From Cymbidium sinense (taxonomy: Eukaryota; Streptophyta; Magnoliopsida; Asparagales; Orchidaceae), in the NCBI GenBank assembly GCA_021442155.1, contig CM038215.1:211290982-211354981 (forward strand): a stretch of DNA of 64,000 nt. The letters run 5' to 3'. Shown piece by piece: positions 33,721 through 44,990 of this stretch. The notes beneath the pieces are model-generated. The model searched no databases. It was given only the letters and a program-made list of their open reading frames with translations, and was not told the DNA's origin. A program made the translations under genes and the position numbers. Every line of letters begins with the position of its first letter. The first letter of the stretch is position 1.

Positions 33721-34108
33721 CATAGTCAAAATAAAATCCAAGCCTAATGACCATTTTACCCCTAGGCCATAGGGTAACCTAGAATTAAAACCACTTGGAA
33801 TTTGGTCAATTCTTTTCATGGACACTTGGCATTCTTTTAGTGGACCAAATGGTCACTAATGGATATGGTGCACATGATCCATTGGGTTTGGATTAGCCAA
33901 ACTCAATCCAATGGCCAAATCGACCACTCACTTAGGAATTGAGCACATGAGATCCCTCCTCCACTCAATTAAAGCACATGGGAGCTTCACCACTCCACTG
34001 CACACATAAAACTGAACCATGTGCAAGTCCTAACAGCCTAACAAACTCATCCCATCTAGTCAATTGATCAAAAATGGTAAAAGGAAGCTAGGTCATCCGA
34101 TCCTTCAA

Positions 34109-34127
34109 GGGGGAGATATACTCCCCC
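34109..34127 (+). promoter_or_regulatory. GGGGGAG-ATATA-CTCCCCC hairpin, possible LTR core promoter
   Basis: A perfect 7 bp stem with an ATATA loop, at the position equivalent to 4,029-4,048 in D. Confidence 0.35.
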
Positions 34128-37100
34128 TAATTCCACTTGAATTCAAGACACACACACACTCGACTGAGCTTAGGAAACTTAGAGCTAGCACCCCAAGGTT
34201 CCTCCAAGCTTCCTCAACCCATTTCTATTTCTCCTCTTCTCGGTTTCTTCAAGACAAAAATAGAGGAGCTCCACCACTTTTCCATCTCACTCAATACTTA
34301 ATTTCATGCTAATTCCTCTTCCAAGATTCATCCATCTCGAACACTTAAAGCTTAATCCAAGTTCTCAAGGCAAGGGAAGTGGGACTTCGATCAAGGCCAC
34401 AAGGATTTGAAGGTGAGCTTGGTCCATAGAGAGATCTACTCAACCCCAAGGTTTGAAACTTTCAATAAGGTTTCGTCTCCACTAGATGAAGCTACCTCAA
34501 TGGATTCGAGCCCCAGTGATAGCCTCCGGCGAGGTATGCCTTCAACTTGAAATTAAACTAGAGAGTGTGTGGTCTTTTGTGAAAGGAATTTTTATCTCAA
34601 GTAAAAATAGTTGTTAGATGTCTTCTCGCTTGCTTGATGATGGTGTGGGTTGAGTTTGAGCTCAATCCAAACTTAATCAAGCTCAAATCTTGCCCCAAAA
34701 GATGGACGATGGCCATCTCCCACAGGCGAGCTCAGGGATGGATCATGGGTCGTCGATCCACGCATTTTGGATGAACGGCCATGATCAAGATGCGTAGGAT
34801 CCTCTAATTCACCGCTTAAGAACTTTGGGCTCAATTTCAACCATCTGATCCTTGATTGGATGGGTGAGGAGAACGCACATAGCACTGTCACTGATGTGGC
34901 ACAATGATGTGACAACTTAAGTGACCTTTCCCATCACGCCACATGGAAAGCATGCGCGAAAGCGTGCCACATTAGCTCCACATGGTGCCGATGATATTAG
35001 TCATATAATTAAGGGTTTAATTACTTTTAAAATATCATAACTAAATGTAGAAAAATAAGAAAAATACAAAATAAAAAAGCATTGGAAAGATAATTCAAGG
35101 AGGAATAATCTAAAATTAATTTCAATTGATTTTGAACAATGATATTTTCTGAATTTGGGTTTTATTGGGAATTTAATTATGTTAATTACACTATAATTAT
35201 CCTACTGATTAATTCCAAACTTCTCATGTGCATTTAGTGGGATGACTTCTACCTCCCCTAATTTTATTGGGATTTATTAGTGGTTTAATTAGGGTAATTT
35301 CTTGGTTCATTCCTTATTATCCTCTTAATCAATTAAATGATTAATTAACCTTTTAAATAGTGATAAATCCATTAATTAAAGTTGCTAATCACCTTAGACC
35401 AATGAGTGGACTTAAGAAATAAGATTAGGGTTCTTTCCCATATCTTCTTTTCCTAAGTTCATTTCATTTGGAAAAAATTTACTTAAGGTGCAAATTAATT
35501 AAATAAGTTTAATCACTTAATTAAATGGCTCAATTAATCAAACTTTTAAAAATCAAAACATTCCAGAACTTAACCAATATATCTTGGGTAGGTGCTTAGG
35601 TGTACAATAACCTAAGTAACTTAAGGAAATCAAAATCCAACCCACATGTGTGGGAAGGGTTATGAAAGTACTTAAATTAAACTCTTTGGCTTAATTAATC
35701 ACTAATTGTGAGCCAATTACATTAGGTCCCTTTCTTTCCTAAGTGCATTGCTGATTAAATTCCTTGTGTGGTTTTATGTCATATATTGGCTCATAATTAT
35801 TTGATTAATTATGCTAAAATGGTGTAGGTAAGGGGATATTAATGCACTTAATTCATACCTTAACTTAAATCAAAATATAAAAATCATCTAATGGTTCTAA
35901 AATTAAACTAAAATAACATACACATGTGAGAAATAGGACCAGCAAACCTCTTCACATTTCTTAATTCAAATTAAACTCAAACAAAACTAAAAAATCCCTT
36001 TAAAACAAATTTGATTTGCTTTAAATAATTATATTTCATAGGATTGTCTTTAAGAATTAATTAGGGTGAATGAATTTACATGATTTCATCACTTTATTTC
36101 TTTCTTACCATGCTAAATTTGTATGCCATATGAAAACCATGCATTCACATTTATTTAAAAGTCAAATTAAAAATAAAATGTTTCCTTTATGTCAAATTGC
36201 ATGTTTTGGCTAAAGTAAGAATATGAATGGCTATTATCTATTAAATCCAAAAATTACTTTCAAAGCTTATGAATCAAACATCAAAATTGAAAGGTATGCT
36301 ACTTATAATTATTTATGAGCTTGCATGCAAGTAAAAACATAAAGATGTGCATAGTGTGGTTTTCCTTCTCTTTTCTTTTAGCATAGTTTTGAATATGATT
36401 TGGAAAACTGTATAGTTCATTTGAAAAGAATCCAACATTTGCTTAAATTTATTCCATTCATCTCTATGCTATTACTTAAAAAGGACATCCATACTTACAC
36501 ATATAAATTGCATAAACAAATCAAACAAACAAAGATAAACTTTTGCATCTTTCTTTTTCCATTTATTTCTTTTGTACATGTATATGTATTTAAGGAAAGT
36601 GGTATATTAGTCTGGACAACCCCGAGGTTGTGAGGCTTTTAGTAGCCATAAGTAGGTCTTATACTTTACACCCCTGGTGCTAACAATGGTGCCATACTCA
36701 CTTATGCCTTTTATACATATATGTGTGCATATGAAAAATGGATAAAAGAATCCCACTTTTCTACTTAACAAAATCATGCATCATAAAACATTCAAATTTC
36801 TCAAACAAATTCTCTTAGCATTAATCATTAAAGTGTGCTATACATTCCCATTTTGTATAGATATATGCTTAGATTCATTTCATATATGTTACATATGTTG
36901 GGGAAGAAATGAAGTGATGTGTGTTTTGTGATAGTATTTCACTTTACTTAATATTAAAATGCATTTCTTTTTGAATAGGTTTGTTTAAAGAAAATATAAA
37001 CTTAGGATTAATTAAAATACATGATAAAACATTCGTTAAATAAAAATCAAATATGAATCTACCTTAAAAATACTTAAGGTAGGGAGGAAAGAGAAGTTCT

Positions 37101-37440
37101 CTCCTCTTTTCCTCTCTTTACAACTTAGTAATTAATTGTAGGATTCACTTAAACCAAATCAAAATACAAAATAAAATCAACCAAAGCAACTAAATCACTT
37201 ACATGAAACAAACCCTCTAACTTGAACATTTTGCATACTTAGAAAACTTCAACTTTAAAGCCTAGCTAAGCATATCACACAAACCTTAAGTAGCACACAC
37301 ATTAGGCTAAGTCACCATTTCTAGCTTTAGGTTAGGGAAGTGCATGGTTTGATGTTTGCTTTTATTTTGTGATGTTTTGTTTTAGTTTGAATGTTAGGGT
37401 GCATGTACATAGACTGAATGGTAGGGCGATCTTAGTCTAA

Positions 37441-38060
37441 CCATTATCTTCTACAGGGAATCCTATTTTTCAAAATCAAAAATCTCTAAAAACAAAAGAA
37501 ATACATTAGGATATTCTTAGCATACTCAAATTTGCTAAGAGTCCTATTTTCAAAAAAAAAAATTTTAAACAAAAAACACACTTGGATTCTTCATTTTAGC
37601 ATACCCAAATTTGCTAAATGAGGATTCCATTTTTCAAAATCACAAATGACTCATAAAATAAGCAAACAAAGAAAAATAAAAAAATTATTTTCAAACACCT
37701 CCCTTAGTATATGCACATTTGGTAAGTAAGCAAATTCCAAATATCACAAATTCAAAACAAAATCAATTGGCCCTTTACTTTAACATACCCAAATTTGTTA
37801 AATAAAGGGTCCTCAAAATCAAAAATTAAAGTTAAAATATGAACCTATGGAAGCATCTCTCCAAAAATATTTGAAGCCATTTTAAACATACCCAAATTTG
37901 TTGAAAATGGATTCTACATTCAAAATTCTTCCAAATCTCAAAATCCTTCTAAATCCATTTGAGCCCAACTTAACACTTTCAAGATGTTGAGTATGGGCTC
38001 AAATTCTAAATTCAAATTCAAAATAAATAAAGCAAGAAAATCTGATTCAGTTTATTTTTG
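37441..38060 (+). repeat. Element A leader with recurring motif
   Basis: The motif (AG/AA)CATACCCAAATTTG(C/T)TAA recurs five times in variant form, starting at 37,519, 37,598, 37,706, 37,782 and 37,885 (spacing 76-108 bp), separated by A-rich spacers. One related copy, AACATAACCAAGCTTGTTAA, lies in C's leader near 49,836. It is non-coding and lies just before gag. Confidence 0.55.
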
Positions 38061-40165
38061 ACATTGTAATTCCGATCAGCTTTAGTCAATTTTTCAGTCT
38101 GAGCTCAGTAGACTGTGATTCAATGGCAGTGCTGAAGTATGTGATCACTTTTTCTCATGGAGTGGACTTGGCCCTGGATCAGGATAGCCTCTCATGCTCT
38201 GATTATGCCCACTTCATCCACTTTGGTCGAGGCTTCGAGGTGGCCAGGATTACATGTGAGGGTACCCCTCTATTAAGAAGATGGTGACCGGGTCATTCAG
38301 GTCAACATGCCATTTGACTCGGATATTCCCTCATTAAAGAAGAAGGTAGTGGCGGTTCCCACAGCAGTAGTATCATTGCCAGTGTCAATGCACCCAATTT
38401 TTCCCCATGCTACCCCAGTTAGGGTTAGCACCCACTCACTAGCACCCTCCAAGGGGAAGGCTCCCATAATCCCAAGGATTGTCTCCCCTGCTTTTGAGGT
38501 TGGGTCTAGCTCTTACCTCCCTACAGACCTGAAGAAAAATAAGAACGCATGATAAAGCTACCACACTCAATTACTAGGGAGATGGAGGCATATTGTGTAG
38601 GAGTTTCCCACGATGGTTTCCCATTGGTTCACAAACCCGCCCATCCTTTCTCGTGCAGAGGATGTCAGGAGGATTTCTAGTTCACCTCTACCAATGATTT
38701 AGTTCCAGCCACCAGTCAGTGAGAGGAGGAGGTCGTATGCTAGCCTCCATTCAATTTTATGTCGTAGTAGAGCCTACAGATGATCTGAGTCTGGGGCTCA
38801 GTTTAATTTGAGATTAGTCATTCCCTATAGTGTGGGTAGACAGCTTAGGCAGGAGAGGGCTAGAGAGGCCCGCTCATGGCAAAGTCGGTATAGGTGGTGA
38901 CCTTGTGGATTTTCCAGATTGACGTGCTACTCGCACTGACCATACAGACAATATCATACACATGGGGACTACACATCATAGGGAAACTTATCCCAGAGAG
39001 TCTGGTGCCTCTACCACACCACTATACTCCCGCTCACCATCTCCGTACATGTCTGATCTATCGTTCCATCCAAGGCCATGAAGGCCGCATCGGGGAGAAG
39101 AGGACCCCATTGGTGATTCAGCTACGGTCGAGAGATCCTGTACCATCTACACCACCTACTGTGGGGAGGCCGAGCTCGCCTACTCGACCTTCTGCCCTAG
39201 TAGTAATGAAGAAGGAATGGAGACCTTGAAGCATCATAGTCATCCCATCACCACCACCATCGCAGTAGGATATATAGATGATAACACTGATTGAGGGAGG
39301 AGAAGACAGCTCAGTCGCCCCTATGATCATAGATCCTCCTAGGAGTGTCACTCCGATATCAGCAGCAGTTAGAAGTATCTTTCCTCTAGTGAGCGCAGTT
39401 CTTACAAGATCAGCTCGCCTGCAGCTTCAGAGGTTAGGTGCTTATTTGTGCATGACAGTGACCCTACTACTGGTCAGACCTGATCTTTATGCCTATCCAG
39501 TTAGACAGATCCCTAGATGACATAGTAGCTCAGTATCTAGTGGATAAGAAAGAAATCTTAGGATATGCTTGGTGTGATGCAAAGGATGATAAGATCAGAT
39601 TTGATTTTAATGAGGATGATCTGTTAGAGGATTCAACATGATTCCACATGGTAGACACCCAGGGTTCTCTTCTGCATAAGCAACATACTATGGAAGGTGT
39701 TGAGGTCGAGTAGGAAGACACAGCCCAATTAGGCCAACACCTCTGATAATAATTAAAATAGAAAGATGAACAAATAGATAGGATAGTGAGGTAGCTCGAG
39801 GACTTGTTAGCGGTCTCGGTACTTCATAAACAAGCTCAGGCAGTTCATCCTATTATTGCTGAGACCAGTCAGCCAGAGTTGGTGCATGTCTTGGATCCAG
39901 ATAAGACTTTACCTTCAGTAGAGCAAGGTAGCACCAGCATGTATAGGAAGGTATTGGATAGTACCTCCATACAAGAAAATGATATTAAGAGCATGGTTGA
40001 GCAGCAGATGAGAGAAGTGTTGGCTCAAGCCCGAGGAGGATTATCAGTTCCAAAGGGTAGACCCTACCCGGAGGAATTCGATACCATCCAATATCCTAAG
40101 GGTTTCATGCATCCTTCTTTCAAGAGCTTTGATGGCAGTGGGAACCCGAGATAGCATATTGTGCA
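38061..40165 (+). pseudogene. Element A gag remnant, truncated in capsid
   Basis: Plus-strand segments with stops correspond to gag of B and C. At 38,307-38,552 there is a Pro/Ser/Val-rich N-terminal segment. At 39,804-40,154 the segment reads NDIKSMVEQQMREVLAQA, GRPYPEEFDTIQYPKGF and SFKSFDGSGNPR, then a stop and HIVHFRASC. This is the coiled-coil plus capsid start of Ty3/gypsy gag. Homology to C ends at about 40,165, and unrelated AT-rich DNA follows. Protease, RT and integrase of A are absent from the window. Confidence 0.65.
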
Positions 40166-41640
40166 CTTCAGGGCCAGTTGCTGCAAATATAATGAAAATA
40201 TGTTATATTTTTCTAATTAATAAATCAAATAATATCCACTAATTAGACAGTGCTTACTGTTTGCATCAAAAAATAATAAAAAATTAAACATCCTGACTTA
40301 GGGGCACCACTGCTGTAATCGCAAGACCTAGGTGTTGTCTCGACCTTCTAAGATCTAGAAACTCAAATCGCCTCTAGCAGTTTCCTACTTATATAGCATA
40401 ATGCCACTGTGCTATGATCCAAATGCTAAGATGCTGACATGATGACCTTCAATTTAAAAGCAAGAAAACTATGTTTCCCGTCCCAACAGTGATAACCGCC
40501 TATAAGGGAATGAGGGAAATAGTTATGGAGTAAAAAATTCACCCCAATGGTAGGAAATCCTCTATAAAAAGGGGAGAACTGCTACCACTCATGGGGTTTT
40601 TTTCCTTATTCTTTCTTGCACTCTCTCCACTCTTTTCTTGCATGAAATGATTGAAGTAAAAGGGAGAGAATTATTACAAACACAAATAATTTTTTGAAGA
40701 CCTCCATCGTTGATCTTGGATTTGGTGTGAGATGACAGTTCTCTCTCAATTGATCTTGGATTTTGAGTAAGGGAGAAGAAAAGGATAGCATTGATTACAT
40801 TGTAGCCATTTCCAATACCTAAATTCTACCAAAAATCTCAAAAATCTTGAAATCTAAAGACCTATGCTATTGAACTTGATTTCAACATGAGATGAAAATT
40901 TTCTCTTTGTTGATCTTGGATCTAGAAGAAGATAGAAGAGTGTGTATCACACAAAATTTTATAAACATAACACTGTTAAGTTGTTACCTTGCCAAAGTTT
41001 TAAGAAAATCACTAAATTCCCCTAAGAAAACTACTAAAAAATGGAGTTCTTGACTTGTAGCACCTCAGCACTGGGAGGTAGTGTCACATCGCTAAGCTCT
41101 TGGAAGTTTAAACATATAATGTCTTGCATCACAGTGCCAAAGCATCTTATACAGTGTCAAGGTGCTACACTCTGCGCTACATCCTTAGTGCTTGAGCGCT
41201 ACCCTCTCAAGTTTTGTAAGGTCAAAACACCCATCTATAGTGCCCCGACACTGTCTTTGAAGAGCTGAGGCACTATTTTAATTTTTTAACTTTATTTGTG
41301 GCACTTAAAATCTTGAATCTTCCAAATCTAAAGTCTAACTCCTCTCTACCAACGCCATGATGCTCGCAATGCCATTTTCTTGGGTTACTAGTCAAAAATC
41401 TCAACTAATAGTGCCACATCACTGCCCATCTAATGCAGCAATGCCGACTTCTTGGGTCAAATAACAGAAGAATCCCTATGTGTAGCATCGGTGCAATATC
41501 TTTATAGCACTAAGGCGCTAACTCTTTAGCACCGAAGCGCTGAGGCCCTAACTTCACAACTTTCCAAAATTTTAATTTTGAAATTTTATTCAAATAAGTA
41601 TTTATAACTTATAATAAAATCCATGCATCCTGGAATAGCC
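40166..41640 (+). mobile_element. Unassigned LTR-like sequence with TATA box
   Basis: A TATAAAAA at 40,563-40,570 is followed by a pyrimidine-rich CTTTCTTGCACTCTCTCC stretch, as in LTR promoters. From 41,040 to 41,560, short degenerate palindromic motifs of the type AGCACCGAAGCGCTGAGG and TAGCACTAAGGCGCTAAC recur. No pol sequence adjoins it. It could be a solo LTR of a Ty3/gypsy element, but neither terminus could be fixed. Confidence 0.35.
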
Positions 41641-43360
41641 AAATGACAATAAATTTGATAAATAAAGAATGTGTCTCGCATGGGCCTCGACACAGTGACA
41701 CTTAAGTTCAGTGTCTGAGGATGCTTCATGAGTTAACATAAAATAAATATGAATCTCCTACATGGGCGAGATCACAATAACAATTTCCTAAGTTCACTAC
41801 TTGAGGATGCTTTACAGTTTAACATAAAATAAATTTGAACCATCCGCATGTTCCCTGACACAAGTATTAAAATTTAAATTTAGTGTCGATGGATGCTACA
41901 TGGGTTAATTTCTCGGTTATGTCTTATAACTAGGTCTGAGTCAACAAAACTTAAAAATTCTTTGATGTTGACCATATTAATTGTAGAATTCAACTAGAGT
42001 GGATATTTTCAAAATAATTGAAGTGCATTATTATAAATAATTTTAAAAAAATAATCCATCCACTTATCCACAAGTGCTTGTCGGAAGTGACAATTAAGAA
42101 AATCTCTAGCTCACTAAAGAGCCAAACGTCAAAATTAAATATATCTATGTTCACACTCAAATAATTTCATGCCGATGGATGTCCTCCTCTATTCTCATAA
42201 TTTTGCCAAGTGGTATCACATGAAATGCGATCATGACCAAAACTCTTTGACTGGGTGGCTTGGCCCCGATATGGCTCCACTATATTACGGTTACATTAGT
42301 TGGTCATATTTTCTCTAATGGTTTTGCTCTTTGAGCTATGAATTATGGAATATATTTTATTAAGCAAAAAGAAAAGCCTTCTGTTCTTATATATTTGATT
42401 AAGGTTGACTTAAAATTTGTCCCCTTAGACAAACACCACCTTAGGTTTATAACAACACTTTAGATGATGTAACCCATAACTTCTTATAATGATTCTTTAG
42501 TTAAGTTGGATCGACTACCTTCTCTGACGAAGTAGACTAAGGATCATGACAGCCTAGAATGATGAAACCATGAGATGTTGATCAGGTACATCATGATTTA
42601 TGTCAGTATATGCTTTAAGTTAAATGATAACTCTACTCGCTAGTACGATATGCTATGGATTAGAGATCTATATCGTTCATCATATGAACATCCAAACTCT
42701 ATGTGACATTCAAAAGGGATGTAAGTCCAATATAACAGCTTTTTAATCAATGTAATTCTGATCACAACCAAATCTTATTAGCATTTTAAAGGGATGTAAG
42801 TCCAATTCCTATATTTTGTGATATGAATAATCCAAATCTTATATGACATTCTAAGAGGATGTAAGGCCAATTTGTACATTCACCATGCAAATACCCATAC
42901 ACTAAACCCTTGGTTTACTCGGGATATTTGAGATGAGGCAATCTATGGCTGCTAATCAGACTCTCTGGACATTATGGCTAGCCCTTTGATGTTAGTATAC
43001 TGAAATAACATAGTCTTGGGATGATGAAACCATGGGATAATGATCAAGATTATTCTTCTATTTCTCTTAGAGGGTCATTTATGCCATACCACAGATACCA
43101 CTAGACACTGGTTCATATTAGAGAGATATGTTTGTTTTCAATCTTAATCGAGAGTGCTCTCCTACTGTGGTAAGAGAGATAATTAACTATGAAGGCTTCT
43201 GTTCATAAGAAGTAGAACCCAGATCTAAATAAACTCTAATATAATGTTATGGGAAATTTGGTTGAATATATATCAATCTGTCTCATGAAAAATATACTCC
43301 TACCCATCTAAATAAAGATGGTGGAGAGCTTCATCAAAAGTATTTTTCCTAAGTGAACAC
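41641..43360. repeat. Unassigned repeat-derived sequence
   Basis: AATGATGAAACCATGAGAT at about 42,560 recurs as GATGATGAAACCATGGGAT near 43,020. Three copies of a short unit with GGGATGTAAGTCCAAT (variant GAGGATGTAAGGCCAAT) start near 42,705, 42,780 and 42,845. No coding sequence was recognised. Confidence 0.35.
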
Positions 43361-44078
43361 TTATATTGTTAGTTCCAAACATATAATTAATAAGATTCAT
43401 TAAAGCTTAATTTTGACTCAAATTCAATAAAAAATTAGTAAAGAAACTTACATAAAAATTTAAAACTCAGAACATATTCATACTCAGCTCAAAATTGGTA
43501 ACATAACATAGAAAAGAACTATAATAATATGGTACTCGATTTATTTATATCCTTAAATATCTATCATAATTATCAAAATAATGATGAAAAATTTCTCTTA
43601 TTATGATCACAATATTATTTATAATATGACACAAACTTTTAATAATAGTATGAATTATTAATGTTTCACATTATACTTTTGAGTGTTTAATTTAACCCGA
43701 TTGAGCTCAAATTATAAAATGTACTATCATTAAGATTGTCTTATGAGGGCGGGGGGTACTCATTTGAATTCAATTTTAATGATCTTGAAGTATATTCTTA
43801 TAATATTTTATTTGAGTACATACGTATTTTGGGATATAAAATTTTTTGACAAGATTCATGGTTAATTAAAGAAATTTTATGGTGACATATTAGTACTGCA
43901 AATCTTTGAGGATTTGATAAGCTAAGCTTAAGATAAACATAATAATTGTGTTTATCAAAAAAAAAATGTTTAGCTTAAGTTATCAAATCTTGGCAAGATG
44001 TGCAACTTTGGATTATGTGAACTCTTAACATTTTTTTATGTTTAGAATATTTTTATAATAATAATTTTGATCCCAACA
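43361..44078 (+). mobile_element. Putative copia-type LTR, 3' end well marked
   Basis: The right end GATCCCAACA (44,069-44,078) is a typical copia LTR end, and a degenerate initiator-Met primer-binding site follows. The start is only a candidate (TGTTAGTTCC near 43,367). A partial inverted repeat (GATTTGATAAGCTAAGC / TTAAGTTATCAAATC) lies at 43,913-43,990. No internal genes follow before the MITE at 44,148. Confidence 0.4.
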
Positions 44079-44080
44079 AT

Positions 44081-44092
44081 TGGTACTAGACC
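44081..44092 (+). other. Degenerate tRNA-iMet primer-binding site
   Basis: TGGTACTAGACC matches TGGTATCAGAGC at 9 of 12 positions and lies 2 bp after a CCAACA LTR terminus, as in copia elements. Confidence 0.55.
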
Positions 44093-44147
44093 ATTTCTTT
44101 ATAATTACATGTTGACATTATATTAAATTTATTTTTAATAATTTTTT

Positions 44148-44560
44148 AGGGGTTGTTTGGTTGGCAGAAAAAGGAATGCAATGCATTCTCTTTTTCAGTG
44201 AAAAATGGAATCACACTATTTGGTTGGCTGAAAAAAATGCAAAGTAAAATTTGAATGCATTTCTCTTTCACCCTAATGCTCAAATTTAGTGAAAAAGGAT
44301 TTCAATTGATTTGGGTGATTTTACTTTACACCAATTGTTGTAAAGTGAGTGCCACCGACTACCGCTGCTTATTCTCATCGCCTGTCACTTCCCACCGTCG
44401 CCTGTCACCCCCAGCTGTCGCCCATTGCTATTGGTCATCACCAACTGCTATCGCAGCTGGCTATTATTGCCACTAGATGTCATTGCCTGCCACTCTCTTA
44501 CTATTGGAGACCACTTATGTATTTATATTACTTATACTTTGACTCAAACCAAACATCAAA
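44148..44560. mobile_element. MITE candidate with GGGGTTGTTTGG terminus
   Basis: The left end AGGGGTTGTTTGGTTGG is the GGGG(C/T)TGTTTGGTT type found at the ends of many plant hAT/PIF-like MITEs. An inverted partner, CAAACCAAACATC, lies at 44,546-44,558. The inside (44,350-44,500) is a short C-rich stretch of CCACCG/GTCGCC-type repeats, unlike its AT-rich surroundings. The right limit is uncertain. Confidence 0.4.
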
Positions 44561-44634
44561 AAATAAATTTTAGAATTTGATTTACATTCATCCAAATAAC
44601 GATAAAATATTTTCAAATATTGTGCATTCCATTG

Positions 44635-44990
44635 TGGTGTAAAAATTATGATGAGGGATACCACTTACATCTTAGGGGGTACTTATTAAAATGATTGAAT
44701 ACAATATTAAGGAAAGATGTACTACTTTGAAAGGTAAAAACATCACCCTAAGATAGAATCAATCATTTAATAAGGACTCCTAAGGCCAATGGGTTTACAT
44801 ATACTAGAGATTTTTCTTCTACTTTACATGGATGAAGTAAAGTATGATTTATTTTAAACTAGGTTCTTAAGTTCCCTATAGGGGGAATCCCCAATAGTTA
44901 ATTACATCTTAAGAAATAAGGTTTCTTAAAAAAAACCTCTTGAATAAAGTGATAGGCTAACATTTCTATCAATTTCAAAGGTTGATATCA
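44635..44990 (-). mobile_element. Inverted Tat-family LTR end fragment (G)
   Basis: Read on the minus strand it matches the LTR end block of C (49,060-49,397), finishing ACACCA at 44,635. It lies head-to-head with C's truncated 5' LTR that begins right after it, so a rearrangement or nested insertion separated it from its own body. Confidence 0.55.

Larger units (their letters stand above)
32000..37440 (+). mobile_element. 5' LTR of Tat element A
   Basis: The LTR begins TATTGACCTTATTTTTAG at 32,000, a one-base variant of the family start TGTTGACC, and interrupts B's gag exactly there. The order is a start block to 32,220, TTGACC-rich U3 (32,220-33,720), G/TATA/C hairpin (34,109-34,127), the block near 34,900-35,000 shared with C at 45,060, and an AT-rich body. 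It then reaches TAGTCTAACC near 37,440, which matches C at about 47,560. The conserved LTR end block and primer-binding site present in C are missing, so the 3' limit is uncertain. Short ORFs inside are chance. Confidence 0.6.

Noticed and set aside
37430..37460. TTCTACAG / TTTATGCAG junction as a 3' splice site, implying element A arose from a spliced RNA
   Set aside because: The missing stretch would include the LTR end and primer-binding site, without which the RNA could not be copied; a genomic deletion is simpler.
38894..39520. Overlapping plus and minus frames of 70-110 codons
   Set aside because: The position corresponds to the gag N-terminal region of element A; neither strand shows an independent gene.
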